DNA of 8,573 nucleotides from Methanobacteriota archaeon (lineage in GTDB: Archaea; Halobacteriota; Syntropharchaeia; JACQPP01), in contig JACQPP010000015.1 of the NCBI GenBank assembly GCA_016207465.1, positions 1 to 8,573 of the forward strand, given 5' to 3'. Positions 1 through 6,351 of the stretch are shown in pieces. Each line of letters begins with the position of its first letter. Positions within the stretch are counted from its first letter, which is position 1. The notes under the pieces were generated by a model that was given only the letters and a program-made list of their open reading frames with translations, had not been told where the DNA came from and did no database searches. A program made the translations under genes and the position numbers.

Positions 1-27
1 GGTGACAGTGATGGTCTTGACGGACAT
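1..27 (-). CDS. 5' end of a probable VapB-type antitoxin gene (partial)
   Basis: Nine codons run off the left edge, reading MSVKTITVT. Archaeal antitoxins of the VapB/DUF217 class often begin with a KTITVT-like strand followed by EEAYERL, which is the basis for the suggestion. In that family the N-terminus forms a DNA-binding ribbon, and the protein neutralises a PIN-domain RNase encoded next to it. The start is supported by a perfect archaeal TATA box about 30 bases upstream, which would give a leaderless transcript. The gene has its own promoter and so is probably not part of the lipid operon. Too little is visible to confirm the family. Confidence 0.45.
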
Positions 28-52
28 CAATATACGTTTATCAATGTTTATT

Positions 53-66
53 TATTTAAACTTTGC
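53..66 (-). promoter_or_regulatory. Archaeal BRE/TATA promoter for the leftward gene starting at 27
   Basis: On the minus strand the stretch reads GCAAAG followed by TTTAAATA, a purine-rich TFB recognition element plus a perfect match to the archaeal TATA consensus TTTAWATA. The centre of the TATA box is about 30 bases from the ATG at 27. Archaeal transcription starts about 25 to 27 bases after the box, so the mRNA would have almost no leader. The surrounding 70 bases are strikingly AT-rich against the GC-rich genes. No clear U-tract terminator for the lipid operon is seen here. Confidence 0.6.
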
Positions 67-71
67 TATGT

Positions 72-1778
72 TTAGTTTCCCATCCTCGCCAGCACCCACA
101 GCCCCACCCCCGAGGCCAGGAGGGTGAGCACCACCCCGAGGGTGGTCCCCAGGATGGAGACGGCGTGGGCGGTGCTGACGAGCATGGCGCTCCTCTGGGG
201 ACCGAGGGTCCGCACCCCCTCCGCGACCTCGGTGTGGGCCCCCGCGCGGACCTCTTCGAGGTCGGCCAGCGCAGCCTGCACCATCCGGCGGGCGGCCTCC
301 CGGAGGGCCTCCTCGTCCCCGCTGGACCCGACGTAGTTGCGGACCTGGAGGAGGTTGACGGTGTGGGTGTCCGTGGTCGCGACGACCACCCGGTCCACCG
401 GGAGCCCCTCGGCGAGTTTCTCCCGGAGCCCGGGGGCCATGTTGTTGCCGTCGAAGAGGAGGTAGGCGGTGCGCTGGCCCCCGGCCTCGGCCACGGCGGC
501 CTGGAGCCCGAGGGCCCCGAGGGTGGAGCCCTGGACCTGCATGGAGGCGACCCCCATGCGGAGGGGGTGGAGGGGCTCCCGCTCCAGGAGGCGGAGGGCC
601 TCCCCGATGGCCCCCATGAGGTCGCTGGCGGGGCGGGTCCCGGGGGCCACCACCGGGGCGTCCTCTGTTCCGAGGTTGTGGGCGTCGGCCAGGGTCACGG
701 TCCGGATGCCGTCTCTGCCGGCCGAGGCGGCGGCCAGCAATCCCAGGGAGAAGTCGAGGTCGTCGGCGGGCTGGAGGGGGCTGGCCACCAGCAGGATGCT
801 GTCTCCGAACCTCTGGGCGTGAACCTGGAACCAGCCGCGGGAGACGGTTATGGATGGGGTGGCCCCCGGCGCGGGTTTCACCCGGTCGAGGGCGCGGCGG
901 GCCGCCTCCACCACCTGCTGTGCCCCCGGCGTGGTGGCGGGGCTCATGTCGTAGTGGGTCGCGCCGTGGAAGGGGAACACCGGGCCATCGAGGGCCCCGG
1001 CAAATCTCTCCGAGAGGTTTCCCCCGCCGACGTGGCCCACGGGGCCGGGGTGGGCCATGGAGACGACGAAGGCGGCCTTGCGTTTCCCCTGGGGGGTCTG
1101 GAAGTCGAAGGCCGACACCGGGAGGTCGGCGGGCTCCCCGATGGAGGCGAAGAATGACTCCAATCGTTGTGGCTCGTCCTTCTGGGAGAGGTAGCCGCGG
1201 AAGAAGGGGTATCCGGGGGTCCCCAGGAGCCTCCGCATGGGGGCGTCCACCACCCAGAGGTAGAAGAGGGAGGCGGCCAGGAAGAGGAGCATCACCAGGA
1301 GGACCGGGGTCCAGGGGACCGGCCCGAGGAGGGCGGCCCCGAGGAGGGCGGGGAGGGTGTGCAGGCCGGCGGGGAGCGCCATGAGGGGGTGGAGGCGGGC
1401 GATGGCGACGAGGAGGACGGTGCGGAACCCCCAGAGGAATCCGAGGCCCAGGTAGAAGCCGCCGAGGGTGGGGAGGTGGAGCCAGGGGGCCCCGGCCCGG
1501 TGGGCGAGGAGGAAGAGGAGGAGGCCGAAGGCCCCCACCAGGGAGAGGAGGGCCGAGCGGCGGAGGGTGAATGTGCCCCCGAGGATTCGAACCATGGGGT
1601 GGGTGAGGAGTGCGGCGGCCACGGCGGGGATGACCGACATCAGGAGGGCCTCCCGCAGCCCGCCGAGGAGGGGGATGGCGAGGAGGGAAACCAGGATGGA
1701 GATGCCAACTGTAATGCGAGCAGGTGGAGCGCGGAAGAGGTAGCCCTGGAGGCGGGACACCGAGGAGTCGAAGGACAT
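72..1778 (-). CDS. DUF2070 family membrane protein, putative membrane-associated lipid hydrolase
   Basis: This is a 568-residue protein of the archaeal DUF2070 family (COG3356), whose proposed but unproven role is a membrane lipid hydrolase related to neutral ceramidases. Hydrophobic segments lie at about 22-60, 76-93, 103-125 and 140-178. A large soluble domain spans about 200-530, and a last membrane segment lies at about 540-564. The soluble domain carries spaced His/Asp motifs suited to metal binding: AHPGPVGH (242-249), HGATHYD (271-277), DAHN (365-368), FDGNN (442-446) and TTDTHT (468-473). The ATG at 1778 lies four bases after the GGGPS stop. An in-frame ATG at 1880 would add 34 residues overlapping GGGPS and is not favoured. 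There is no clear ribosome binding site, so translation is probably coupled. It is the last gene of the operon and stops with TAA. The family call is firm; the activity is inference. Confidence 0.85.
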   Translation of the reverse strand: MSFDSSVSRLQGYLFRAPPARITVGISILVSLLAIPLLGGLREALLMSVIPAVAAALLTHPMVRILGGTFTLRRSALLSLVGAFGLLLFLLAHRAGAPWLHLPTLGGFYLGLGFLWGFRTVLLVAIARLHPLMALPAGLHTLPALLGAALLGPVPWTPVLLVMLLFLAASLFYLWVVDAPMRRLLGTPGYPFFRGYLSQKDEPQRLESFFASIGEPADLPVSAFDFQTPQGKRKAAFVVSMAHPGPVGHVGGGNLSERFAGALDGPVFPFHGATHYDMSPATTPGAQQVVEAARRALDRVKPAPGATPSITVSRGWFQVHAQRFGDSILLVASPLQPADDLDFSLGLLAAASAGRDGIRTVTLADAHNLGTEDAPVVAPGTRPASDLMGAIGEALRLLEREPLHPLRMGVASMQVQGSTLGALGLQAAVAEAGGQRTAYLLFDGNNMAPGLREKLAEGLPVDRVVVATTDTHTVNLLQVRNYVGSSGDEEALREAARRMVQAALADLEEVRAGAHTEVAEGVRTLGPQRSAMLVSTAHAVSILGTTLGVVLTLLASGVGLWVLARMGN

Positions 1779-1782
1779 GGGC

Positions 1783-2619
1783 TTACGCGGCCGGGATGGC
1801 GGGGGCGCCCCGTATCGCGGAGATGATTTCGCGGAGGATGGGCTCCACGTCGCCCCCGTCGTGGTTGGCCGCCGTCGCACCCGGGGGCGACGGCATTATA
1901 CTTTCGAGGAGGGTTCCGGTGACGAGGATGTCGGCCCCAGCGCGGGCGAGTTCCCGGGCCTGGCGGGGGGTGCGGATGCCGCCTCCGACGACGAGGGGGA
2001 CGTGGATGGCCTCCTTGACCCGGCGGACCATCTCCGGGGGGATGGGCTCGGGGGCCCCGGAGCCCGCCTCGAGGTAGACGAGGTGCATCCCGAAGAGTTC
2101 GGCGGTGAGGGCGTATTCGGCGGCCTCCTCGGGGCGGTCGCGGGGGATGAGGCGGGCCCTTCCGACGCGTCCCACCTGCTGGCCGGGGGCCACCACCAGG
2201 TATCCCATGGGGATGGGCTCGAGGCCGAGTTTGCGCACGGCGCGGGCTCCGCGGCGGGGCTCCTGGACGAGGAAGCGGGGGCTGCGGGAGTTGAGGAGGC
2301 TCATGAAGTAGACGGCGTCGGCGTGGCGGGAGAGCCCCCCCGCGCCCCCTGGGAAGAGGATGGTGGGGAGGCGGGTGGCCTGGCGGACGGCCTGGAGGAG
2401 GCGGTCGAGGCGCTGGGGGGTGACTCCGGTGGAGCCCCCCACCATGATGGCGCTGCTCCCGGCGAGGCCGGCGGCATGGGCCGCCTGGGCGGCGCGCTCG
2501 GGGGTGAACTTGTCGGGGTCGAGGAGAACCATGTGGAGCCTCCCCTCGGCCTCGAGGCGGGCCCGGAGGTAGGAGAAGACGCCCCGGCCGCTGCCGCTTT
2601 CCTTCCCGTTTTCATTCAT
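1783..2619 (-). CDS. Geranylgeranylglyceryl phosphate synthase (GGGPS)
   Basis: This enzyme joins sn-glycerol-1-phosphate to geranylgeranyl diphosphate, making the first ether bond of archaeal lipids. The 278-residue TIM-barrel protein shows LLDPDK (32-37), a GGST turn (61-64), YLEAGSGA (182-189) binding the polar substrate, and the phosphate-binding GGGIRT (212-217) and TGT (234-236). The ATG at 2619 overlaps the DGGGPS stop as ATGA and has GGAG seven bases upstream, so the two are probably translationally coupled. The protein is longer than the usual 230 to 250 residues. This is partly because of a short Gly/Ser-rich N-terminus and partly because of about 14 residues (242-255) inserted between the TGT loop and the last helix (DVEPILREIISAIR). 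That insert is encoded by a palindromic repeat that also occurs in the IscA-like gene. The stop is TAA. Confidence 0.93.
   Translation of the reverse strand: MNENGKESGSGRGVFSYLRARLEAEGRLHMVLLDPDKFTPERAAQAAHAAGLAGSSAIMVGGSTGVTPQRLDRLLQAVRQATRLPTILFPGGAGGLSRHADAVYFMSLLNSRSPRFLVQEPRRGARAVRKLGLEPIPMGYLVVAPGQQVGRVGRARLIPRDRPEEAAEYALTAELFGMHLVYLEAGSGAPEPIPPEMVRRVKEAIHVPLVVGGGIRTPRQARELARAGADILVTGTLLESIMPSPPGATAANHDGGDVEPILREIISAIRGAPAIPAA
1865..1894. repeat. Palindromic element, copy 1, in frame inside GGGPS
   Basis: This 30-base stretch matches 27 of 30 bases at 6686-6715. Its core is an inverted repeat with arms GCCGTCGC and GCGACGGC around an eight-base loop. On the sense strand it encodes PSPPGATAAN, in the same frame as the second copy (PSPRGATAAN). 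It lies where GGGPS proteins normally have a short loop before the C-terminal helix, so it looks like an in-frame insertion rather than ancestral sequence. Confidence 0.75.
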
Positions 2620-3437
2620 ATGGCCACTCCGAGGAGGAGGCCGGCGACGGCGAGGGCCATGCCCCCTTTGGCGAAGCGGCGGGCCGAGGAGGGGGCGGCC
2701 CGGACGGTGGCGGCGGAGAGGAGGAAGAGGAGGTCGGCGCCGAGGGCCGCCGTCAGGTAGGCGGGGGGGAGAAGGCCGAGGAGGCTGGGGAGGGGGCTCA
2801 CGAGGATGGCCCCGGCGAGGGCCCCGGAGGCGAAGAGGCCGGCCCGGCGGGGGCCCAAGACCGAGGCGAGGGTGGTGCGCTCCCGGCGGTCCCCGGAGAG
2901 GTCCTCCAGGTCCTTCGCGACCTCCCGGCCCAGTGTGGCGAGGAAGGCGAGGAGGCCGAGGAGGGCCCCGGGGAGGGGGTTGCCCACCACCAGGCCGCCG
3001 TAGGGGAAGAGGAGGCCCACGGCGATGGAGACGGGGAGGTTCTTGGCGGGGCCCAGCTTGAGCCGGTTCTCGTAGAGGGAGAGGGTGGCGATGGCGGCCG
3101 CGGCCACCAGCAGGGGGAGGGGGCCGGCGGCCATGGCGCAGAGGAGGCCGAGGGAGAACCCGGCGCGCGGGACCCCCCGGATTCTCTCGATGGGGATGGT
3201 CCCCGAGGGGAGGGGCCGCGCGGGGCGGTTGACCCGGTCCACTTCGAGGTCCCCGAGGTCGTTGAGAACGTTGCCCCCGGCGGTGATGAGGACGGCGCCG
3301 AGGGCGGCCACGGGGACCTCCCACCGCTGGAGGCCGGAGGGGCCTGCGCCCGCGAGGGCCCCGGCGAGGACCCCGGCGAAGGCCAGCACCAGGTTCGGCC
3401 CCCGGACCAGGGTCCACCACTGGGCGATGCTGGACAT
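2616..3437 (-). CDS. Digeranylgeranylglyceryl phosphate synthase (UbiA family prenyltransferase)
   Basis: This membrane enzyme adds the second geranylgeranyl chain to GGGP, giving digeranylgeranylglyceryl phosphate. The 273-residue protein is almost entirely hydrophobic, with about eight or nine helices as in UbiA proteins. It carries both Mg-diphosphate motifs: NDLGDLEVD (59-67), followed by NRPARPLPSG, and DLEDLSGD (176-183). The WWTLVRGPNL start at residues 7-16 is typical of archaeal members. The ATG at 3437 lies nine bases after the GGR stop. The TGA stop overlaps the GGGPS start as ATGA. Direct coupling with GGGPS, which makes its substrate, supports the DGGGPS role over quinone or heme prenylation. 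Confidence 0.92.
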   Translation of the reverse strand: MSSIAQWWTLVRGPNLVLAFAGVLAGALAGAGPSGLQRWEVPVAALGAVLITAGGNVLNDLGDLEVDRVNRPARPLPSGTIPIERIRGVPRAGFSLGLLCAMAAGPLPLLVAAAAIATLSLYENRLKLGPAKNLPVSIAVGLLFPYGGLVVGNPLPGALLGLLAFLATLGREVAKDLEDLSGDRRERTTLASVLGPRRAGLFASGALAGAILVSPLPSLLGLLPPAYLTAALGADLLFLLSAATVRAAPSSARRFAKGGMALAVAGLLLGVAI

Positions 3438-3446
3438 GGGGGGCCT

Positions 3447-4646
3447 CTATGGCTCGGTGAGGAGCTCGGCGAGCTCCTTCACCAGTTCGGGGTGCTTCTC
3501 CTGCACCGCCTTGAGGAGGGTGTAGGTGGTGAGGTGGGGGAGGTTGACCTCGGCGAGGGTGGCGATGATGCGGTTGAAGACGTCGTCGCTGAGTTTCACC
3601 AGCTTCTCCTTGGCCATCCAGTTGCGGAGGAGGGTCTTCTCCATGCGGGCCCTCCAGGCCCTCTCGTACTTGTGGAGGAACTGGGGGCTCACGTCGCCGG
3701 CCTGGAGGGCCTGGGCGGCCACCTCCCCGGCGAGTTTGCCGGAGATGCACCCATTGGCGATGCCGCCGCCGGTGATGGGGTCAATGAGGCGCGCCGCGTC
3801 GCCCACCAGCATGAGTCCCCCGGTGACTGTTTTGGGGAGGGGCTTGCAGGTGGAGACGGCCCCGGCGACGATGTCCAGGGGCTTGCCCTTGGCGAGGCCG
3901 GGCTGCCGGGCAATCCACCGGTCGAGGAGGCTCCGGGTGTCCGCCTTGCCCTGGAGCTGGGAGAGCTGGACCCCGATGCCCACGTTGGCCACGTCCTCCC
4001 CCTTGGGGAAGACCCAGATGTATCCCCCGGGGGCGATGGAGCCCAGGTAGAAGTCGCAGTAGCGCCTGTCGCAGTCTATGTTGGCGAGGCGGTACTGGAG
4101 GGTGGCGTCCACGTCGCGGGTCTTGAGGCCGGTGTGGAGACCCGCCCAGCGACCGACTTGGGATTCGAACCCGTCGGCCCCGATGACCACCTTGGCCTTG
4201 ACCTCCAGGTCCTCCCCGAGGGTCTTGCCCGTGATGCCGGTGACGGTGCCGTTGGAGCGGGTGATGTTGGAGGCGTAGGTCTTGAGGAGGACGTCGGCCC
4301 CCGCCTTGATGGCCTGCTCGGCCAGGGCCTTGTCGAACTGGTCCCGCTCAAGGACGATGCCGACTTCATTGCCTGCTTGTTTCTCGTTGACAATCATGCA
4401 GGCCCCGTTGGGGGCGTAGATGCGGGCCCCCTCCACCTGGTTGGCAATCCAGCGGGGGTCGGGCTTGACCCCGCATTCCTCCATCCAGGAGCGGGAGACC
4501 CCCTCGCCGCAGCGCACCGGGGAGCCGATTTCCTGGCGCTTCTCGATGAGGAGGGTCCGGGCTCCCCCGAGGGCCGCGTATTTGGCGGCCATGGAGCCCG
4601 CGGGCCCCGCGCCCACCACCAGGACGTCGGTCTCGATGGTCCTCAT
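3447..4646 (-). CDS. Digeranylgeranylglycerophospholipid reductase (geranylgeranyl reductase, GGR)
   Basis: This flavoprotein saturates the double bonds of the geranylgeranyl chains of archaeal lipids. The 399 residues match the family length. GAGPAG (12-17) is the FAD Rossmann motif, and IEKRQEIGSPVRCGEGVS (34-51) contains the conserved cysteine C46. Further motifs are GADGFES, GGYIWVFPKG (the YxWxFP substrate-pocket motif) and VGDAARLIDPITGGGI, which contacts FAD. The ATG at 4646 overlaps the ferredoxin stop as ATGA, with GGAGG at 4654-4658, seven bases upstream. As recalled from the literature, in Methanosarcina acetivorans the neighbouring ferredoxin MA1485 serves the GGR MA1484. The overlap here suggests the same pairing. 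The stop is TAG. Confidence 0.95.
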   Translation of the reverse strand: MRTIETDVLVVGAGPAGSMAAKYAALGGARTLLIEKRQEIGSPVRCGEGVSRSWMEECGVKPDPRWIANQVEGARIYAPNGACMIVNEKQAGNEVGIVLERDQFDKALAEQAIKAGADVLLKTYASNITRSNGTVTGITGKTLGEDLEVKAKVVIGADGFESQVGRWAGLHTGLKTRDVDATLQYRLANIDCDRRYCDFYLGSIAPGGYIWVFPKGEDVANVGIGVQLSQLQGKADTRSLLDRWIARQPGLAKGKPLDIVAGAVSTCKPLPKTVTGGLMLVGDAARLIDPITGGGIANGCISGKLAGEVAAQALQAGDVSPQFLHKYERAWRARMEKTLLRNWMAKEKLVKLSDDVFNRIIATLAEVNLPHLTTYTLLKAVQEKHPELVKELAELLTEP

Positions 4647-4912
4647 GGGGCCGCCTCCACCCCGTGGCCGTTTCCGTTTCCGTTGCCGCTGCCGCTGACG
4701 GCGGCGGCCCCGGCCTTTCGGAGGGCGGGGGGTGTGGGTTCCCCGGGGGTGCCGTCAATGGCGCCCACGGGGCAGACCTGCGCGCAGAGGCCGCATTCGG
4801 TGCAGTGGGGGAGGAAGACGATGGTGGAGGTCTCGTAGAGGAACATGGCGTTGGGCGGACAGATGCCGATGCAGGCGCCGCAGTGCAGGCAGACATTGTT
4901 GTCGACAATCAT
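4643..4912 (-). CDS. 2[4Fe-4S] ferredoxin, probable electron donor to GGR
   Basis: This 89-residue protein has two classic cluster motifs: C8-x2-C11-x2-C14-x3-C18-P and C37-x2-C40-x2-C43-x3-C47-P. It should carry two low-potential [4Fe-4S] clusters in the cytoplasm. The ferredoxin fold ends near residue 53. After it comes a 36-residue tail rich in Pro, Ala and then Gly-Asn/Ser repeats (73-84), unusual for a protein usually of about 60 residues. The start is fixed by GGAGGTGA seven bases upstream. Its stop overlaps the GGR ATG, so the two are probably made together. The donor role is inferred from this position and from the M. acetivorans precedent. Confidence 0.92.
   Translation of the reverse strand: MIVDNNVCLHCGACIGICPPNAMFLYETSTIVFLPHCTECGLCAQVCPVGAIDGTPGEPTPPALRKAGAAAVSGSGNGNGNGHGVEAAP
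4661..4696 (-). repeat. Short tandem repeat coding for the Gly-Asn tail of the ferredoxin
   Basis: On the sense strand near-perfect six-base units (GGAAAC and GGCAGC-like) encode the low-complexity peptide SGSGNGNGNGHG, residues 73-84 of the ferredoxin. It is probably a flexible linker and may vary in length by slippage between strains. Confidence 0.55.
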
Positions 4913-4919
4913 GGGTGTG

Positions 4920-4927
4920 TCACCTCC
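4920..4927 (-). promoter_or_regulatory. Strong ribosome binding site of the 2[4Fe-4S] ferredoxin
   Basis: The sense strand reads GGAGGTGA, an ideal anti-16S match, seven bases before the ATG at 4912. Its last three bases are the stop codon of the thiolase, so initiation takes place right where the upstream gene terminates. Confidence 0.8.
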
Positions 4928-6071
4928 GGAGGATGGTTACGACGACGGTGGCCCCGGAGCCACCGATGTTCTGGGTGAGGGCGGTCTCGCCGGGGACCTG
5001 GCGCCGGCCGGCGTCGCCGCGGAGGTGGCGGGCGGCCTCCACGACCTGGCGGAGGCCGGTGGCCCCCACAGGGTGGCCGCAGCCCTTGAGTCCCCCGCCG
5101 GGGTTGACGGGGAGCATCCCCCCGCGCTCGGTGAGGCCGTCCTCCACCAGGCGGCCCCCCTGGCCCTTGGGGGCGAAGCCGAGGTCCTCCAGGGAGAGGA
5201 TTTCGGTGATGGTGAAGGCATCGTGGAGCTCGGCGAAGCGGATGTCCCGGGGGCCGAGGCCCGCCTGGGCGTAGGCGCGTTTTCCGGCCTCCACGGTGGC
5301 GGCCATGCGGGTGGGGTCCCGGTCGTGGAGGGCGAGGGTGTCGCTGGCCTGGGCGCTGGCGGCGACCCACACGGGGGTGTCGGTGTACCTGCGGGCCGCC
5401 TCGGCGGAGGCGAGGACCACGGCGGCGGCCCCGTCGCTGACGGGGGCGCAGTCGAGCATGTGGAGGGGGTCGGCCACCCGGGGGCTCTCCAGGACCTCCT
5501 CGGGGGTGATGGCGCGGTGCAGGTGGGCGTGGGGGTTGTCGAGGGCGTTGCGGTGGTTCTGGACGGCCACCTGGCTGAGCTGCCCCCGGGTGGTCCCGTA
5601 GCGGTGCATGTGGGCGCGGGCCATGAGGGCGTTGAGGGCGGTGAAGGTGGCCCCGGCGGCCGACTCCCACTCGGCGTCGCTGGCGGTGGCGAGGATTCCG
5701 GCGGCGTTCTGGGTGTCGGTCATCTTCTCGACGCCCCCGACGACGACAATCTCGGATTCTCCGGCGAGGATGGAGAGGATGCCCTGGCGGAGGGCGGCCC
5801 CGCCGCTGGCGCAGGCGGCCTCGATGCGGGTGGAGGGGATGGGGGTGAGGCCCGCCCGGTCGGCGACGAGGGCCCCCAGGTGCTCCTGCTGGATGAAGAG
5901 GCCGGTGGACATGGAGCCCCCGTAGATTTCGTCCACCTCCTCGCCGGGGATTCCGGCGTCCTCGATGGCCTTGACCCCGGCCTCGAGGAAGAGGTCGGGG
6001 AGGCTGCGCTCCCAGAGTTCCCCGAAGGGGGTGGTGCCGATGCCGATGACCGCCACCTTGTCTCCGTTCAT
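4920..6071 (-). CDS. Thiolase, probable acetyl-CoA C-acetyltransferase (SCP2-type archaeal thiolase)
   Basis: This 383-residue thiolase probably condenses two acetyl-CoA to acetoacetyl-CoA, the first step of the mevalonate route to isoprenoids. The nucleophilic cysteine is C87 in EAACASGG. ELHDAFTITE (281-290) is the SCP2-type variant of the NEAF loop, GGGLKGCGHPVGATG (325-339) holds the catalytic H333, and a Gly-rich GGSGA lies near the C-terminus. The ATG at 6071 shares one base with the preceding TGA (TGATG) and has GGAGGAGG five bases upstream. In many archaea this thiolase is encoded beside HMG-CoA synthase and a DUF35 protein. Neither is seen here, although the genes around it are lipid genes. 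A different acyl-CoA substrate remains possible. Confidence 0.88.
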   Translation of the reverse strand: MNGDKVAVIGIGTTPFGELWERSLPDLFLEAGVKAIEDAGIPGEEVDEIYGGSMSTGLFIQQEHLGALVADRAGLTPIPSTRIEAACASGGAALRQGILSILAGESEIVVVGGVEKMTDTQNAAGILATASDAEWESAAGATFTALNALMARAHMHRYGTTRGQLSQVAVQNHRNALDNPHAHLHRAITPEEVLESPRVADPLHMLDCAPVSDGAAAVVLASAEAARRYTDTPVWVAASAQASDTLALHDRDPTRMAATVEAGKRAYAQAGLGPRDIRFAELHDAFTITEILSLEDLGFAPKGQGGRLVEDGLTERGGMLPVNPGGGLKGCGHPVGATGLRQVVEAARHLRGDAGRRQVPGETALTQNIGGSGATVVVTILRR

Positions 6072-6349
6072 CAGAGCCTCCTCCAGGTCTGCCTGCCGTT
6101 CTCCTCGACCTGCTGGAAGACGGTGATGACCCGGGGGGTGCAGGTGCGGGCCGCGTTGATGGCCAGGTGGGTCTCCTCGGTCTCGCACTCCTTCACCCAG
6201 ACCCCGCCGTTGAGGCCCCCCATCTCCCGGCCCTCCTTCATGACGGCGTGGAAGTTCTCGTCGAGGGTGAAGTCGTAGGGGTCGGAGAGGACGCAGTGGC
6301 CCGAGCCGATGCATCCCTTGGCGTTGTAGACGATGCGAATCTTCGCCAT
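6071..6349 (-). CDS. Single-cluster ferredoxin, [3Fe-4S]-type pattern
   Basis: This 92-residue protein reads KGCIGSGHC near its N-terminus (C13, C19) and has a C-terminal ARTCTP (C70). The second cysteine of the usual CxxCxxC is serine (S16), the pattern of single-cluster [3Fe-4S] or ligand-swapped [4Fe-4S] ferredoxins. C55 is an extra cysteine. It is a paralogue of the ferredoxin at 6805-7062, and the two sit on either side of the IscA-like gene. The ATG at 6349 lies two bases after that gene's TAG, with GGAGG seven bases upstream. Its partner is unknown; the Tes-like enzyme or GGR are candidates by context only. Confidence 0.82.
   Translation of the reverse strand: MAKIRIVYNAKGCIGSGHCVLSDPYDFTLDENFHAVMKEGREMGGLNGGVWVKECETEETHLAINAARTCTPRVITVFQQVEENGRQTWRRL
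6077..6084 (-). promoter_or_regulatory. Ribosome binding site of the thiolase
   Basis: The sense strand reads GGAGGAGG five bases before the ATG at 6071, within the last codons of the upstream ferredoxin gene. This decides the thiolase start in a frame that stays open well upstream. Confidence 0.7.
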
Positions 6350-6351
6350 GG

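Noticed and set aside
63..1157. Long plus-strand open frame, and similar ones at 1777-2760, 3492-4838 and 4845-6278
   Set aside because: These are antisense to well-recognised genes, have low-complexity Gly/Glu/Ala/Pro-rich translations and no family motifs. They arise from high GC at third codon positions of the minus-strand genes.
1779..1880. Earlier ATG at 1880 for the DUF2070 gene
   Set aside because: It would add 34 basic, low-complexity residues that overlap the GGGPS coding end. The ATG at 1778, just after the GGGPS stop, gives a normal N-terminus.
2620..3750. Upstream extension of the GGGPS frame to 3750
   Set aside because: The translation is Arg/Pro/Gly-rich shadow sequence of DGGGPS and GGR. 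The GGGPS start at 2619 has a ribosome binding site and an ATGA overlap.
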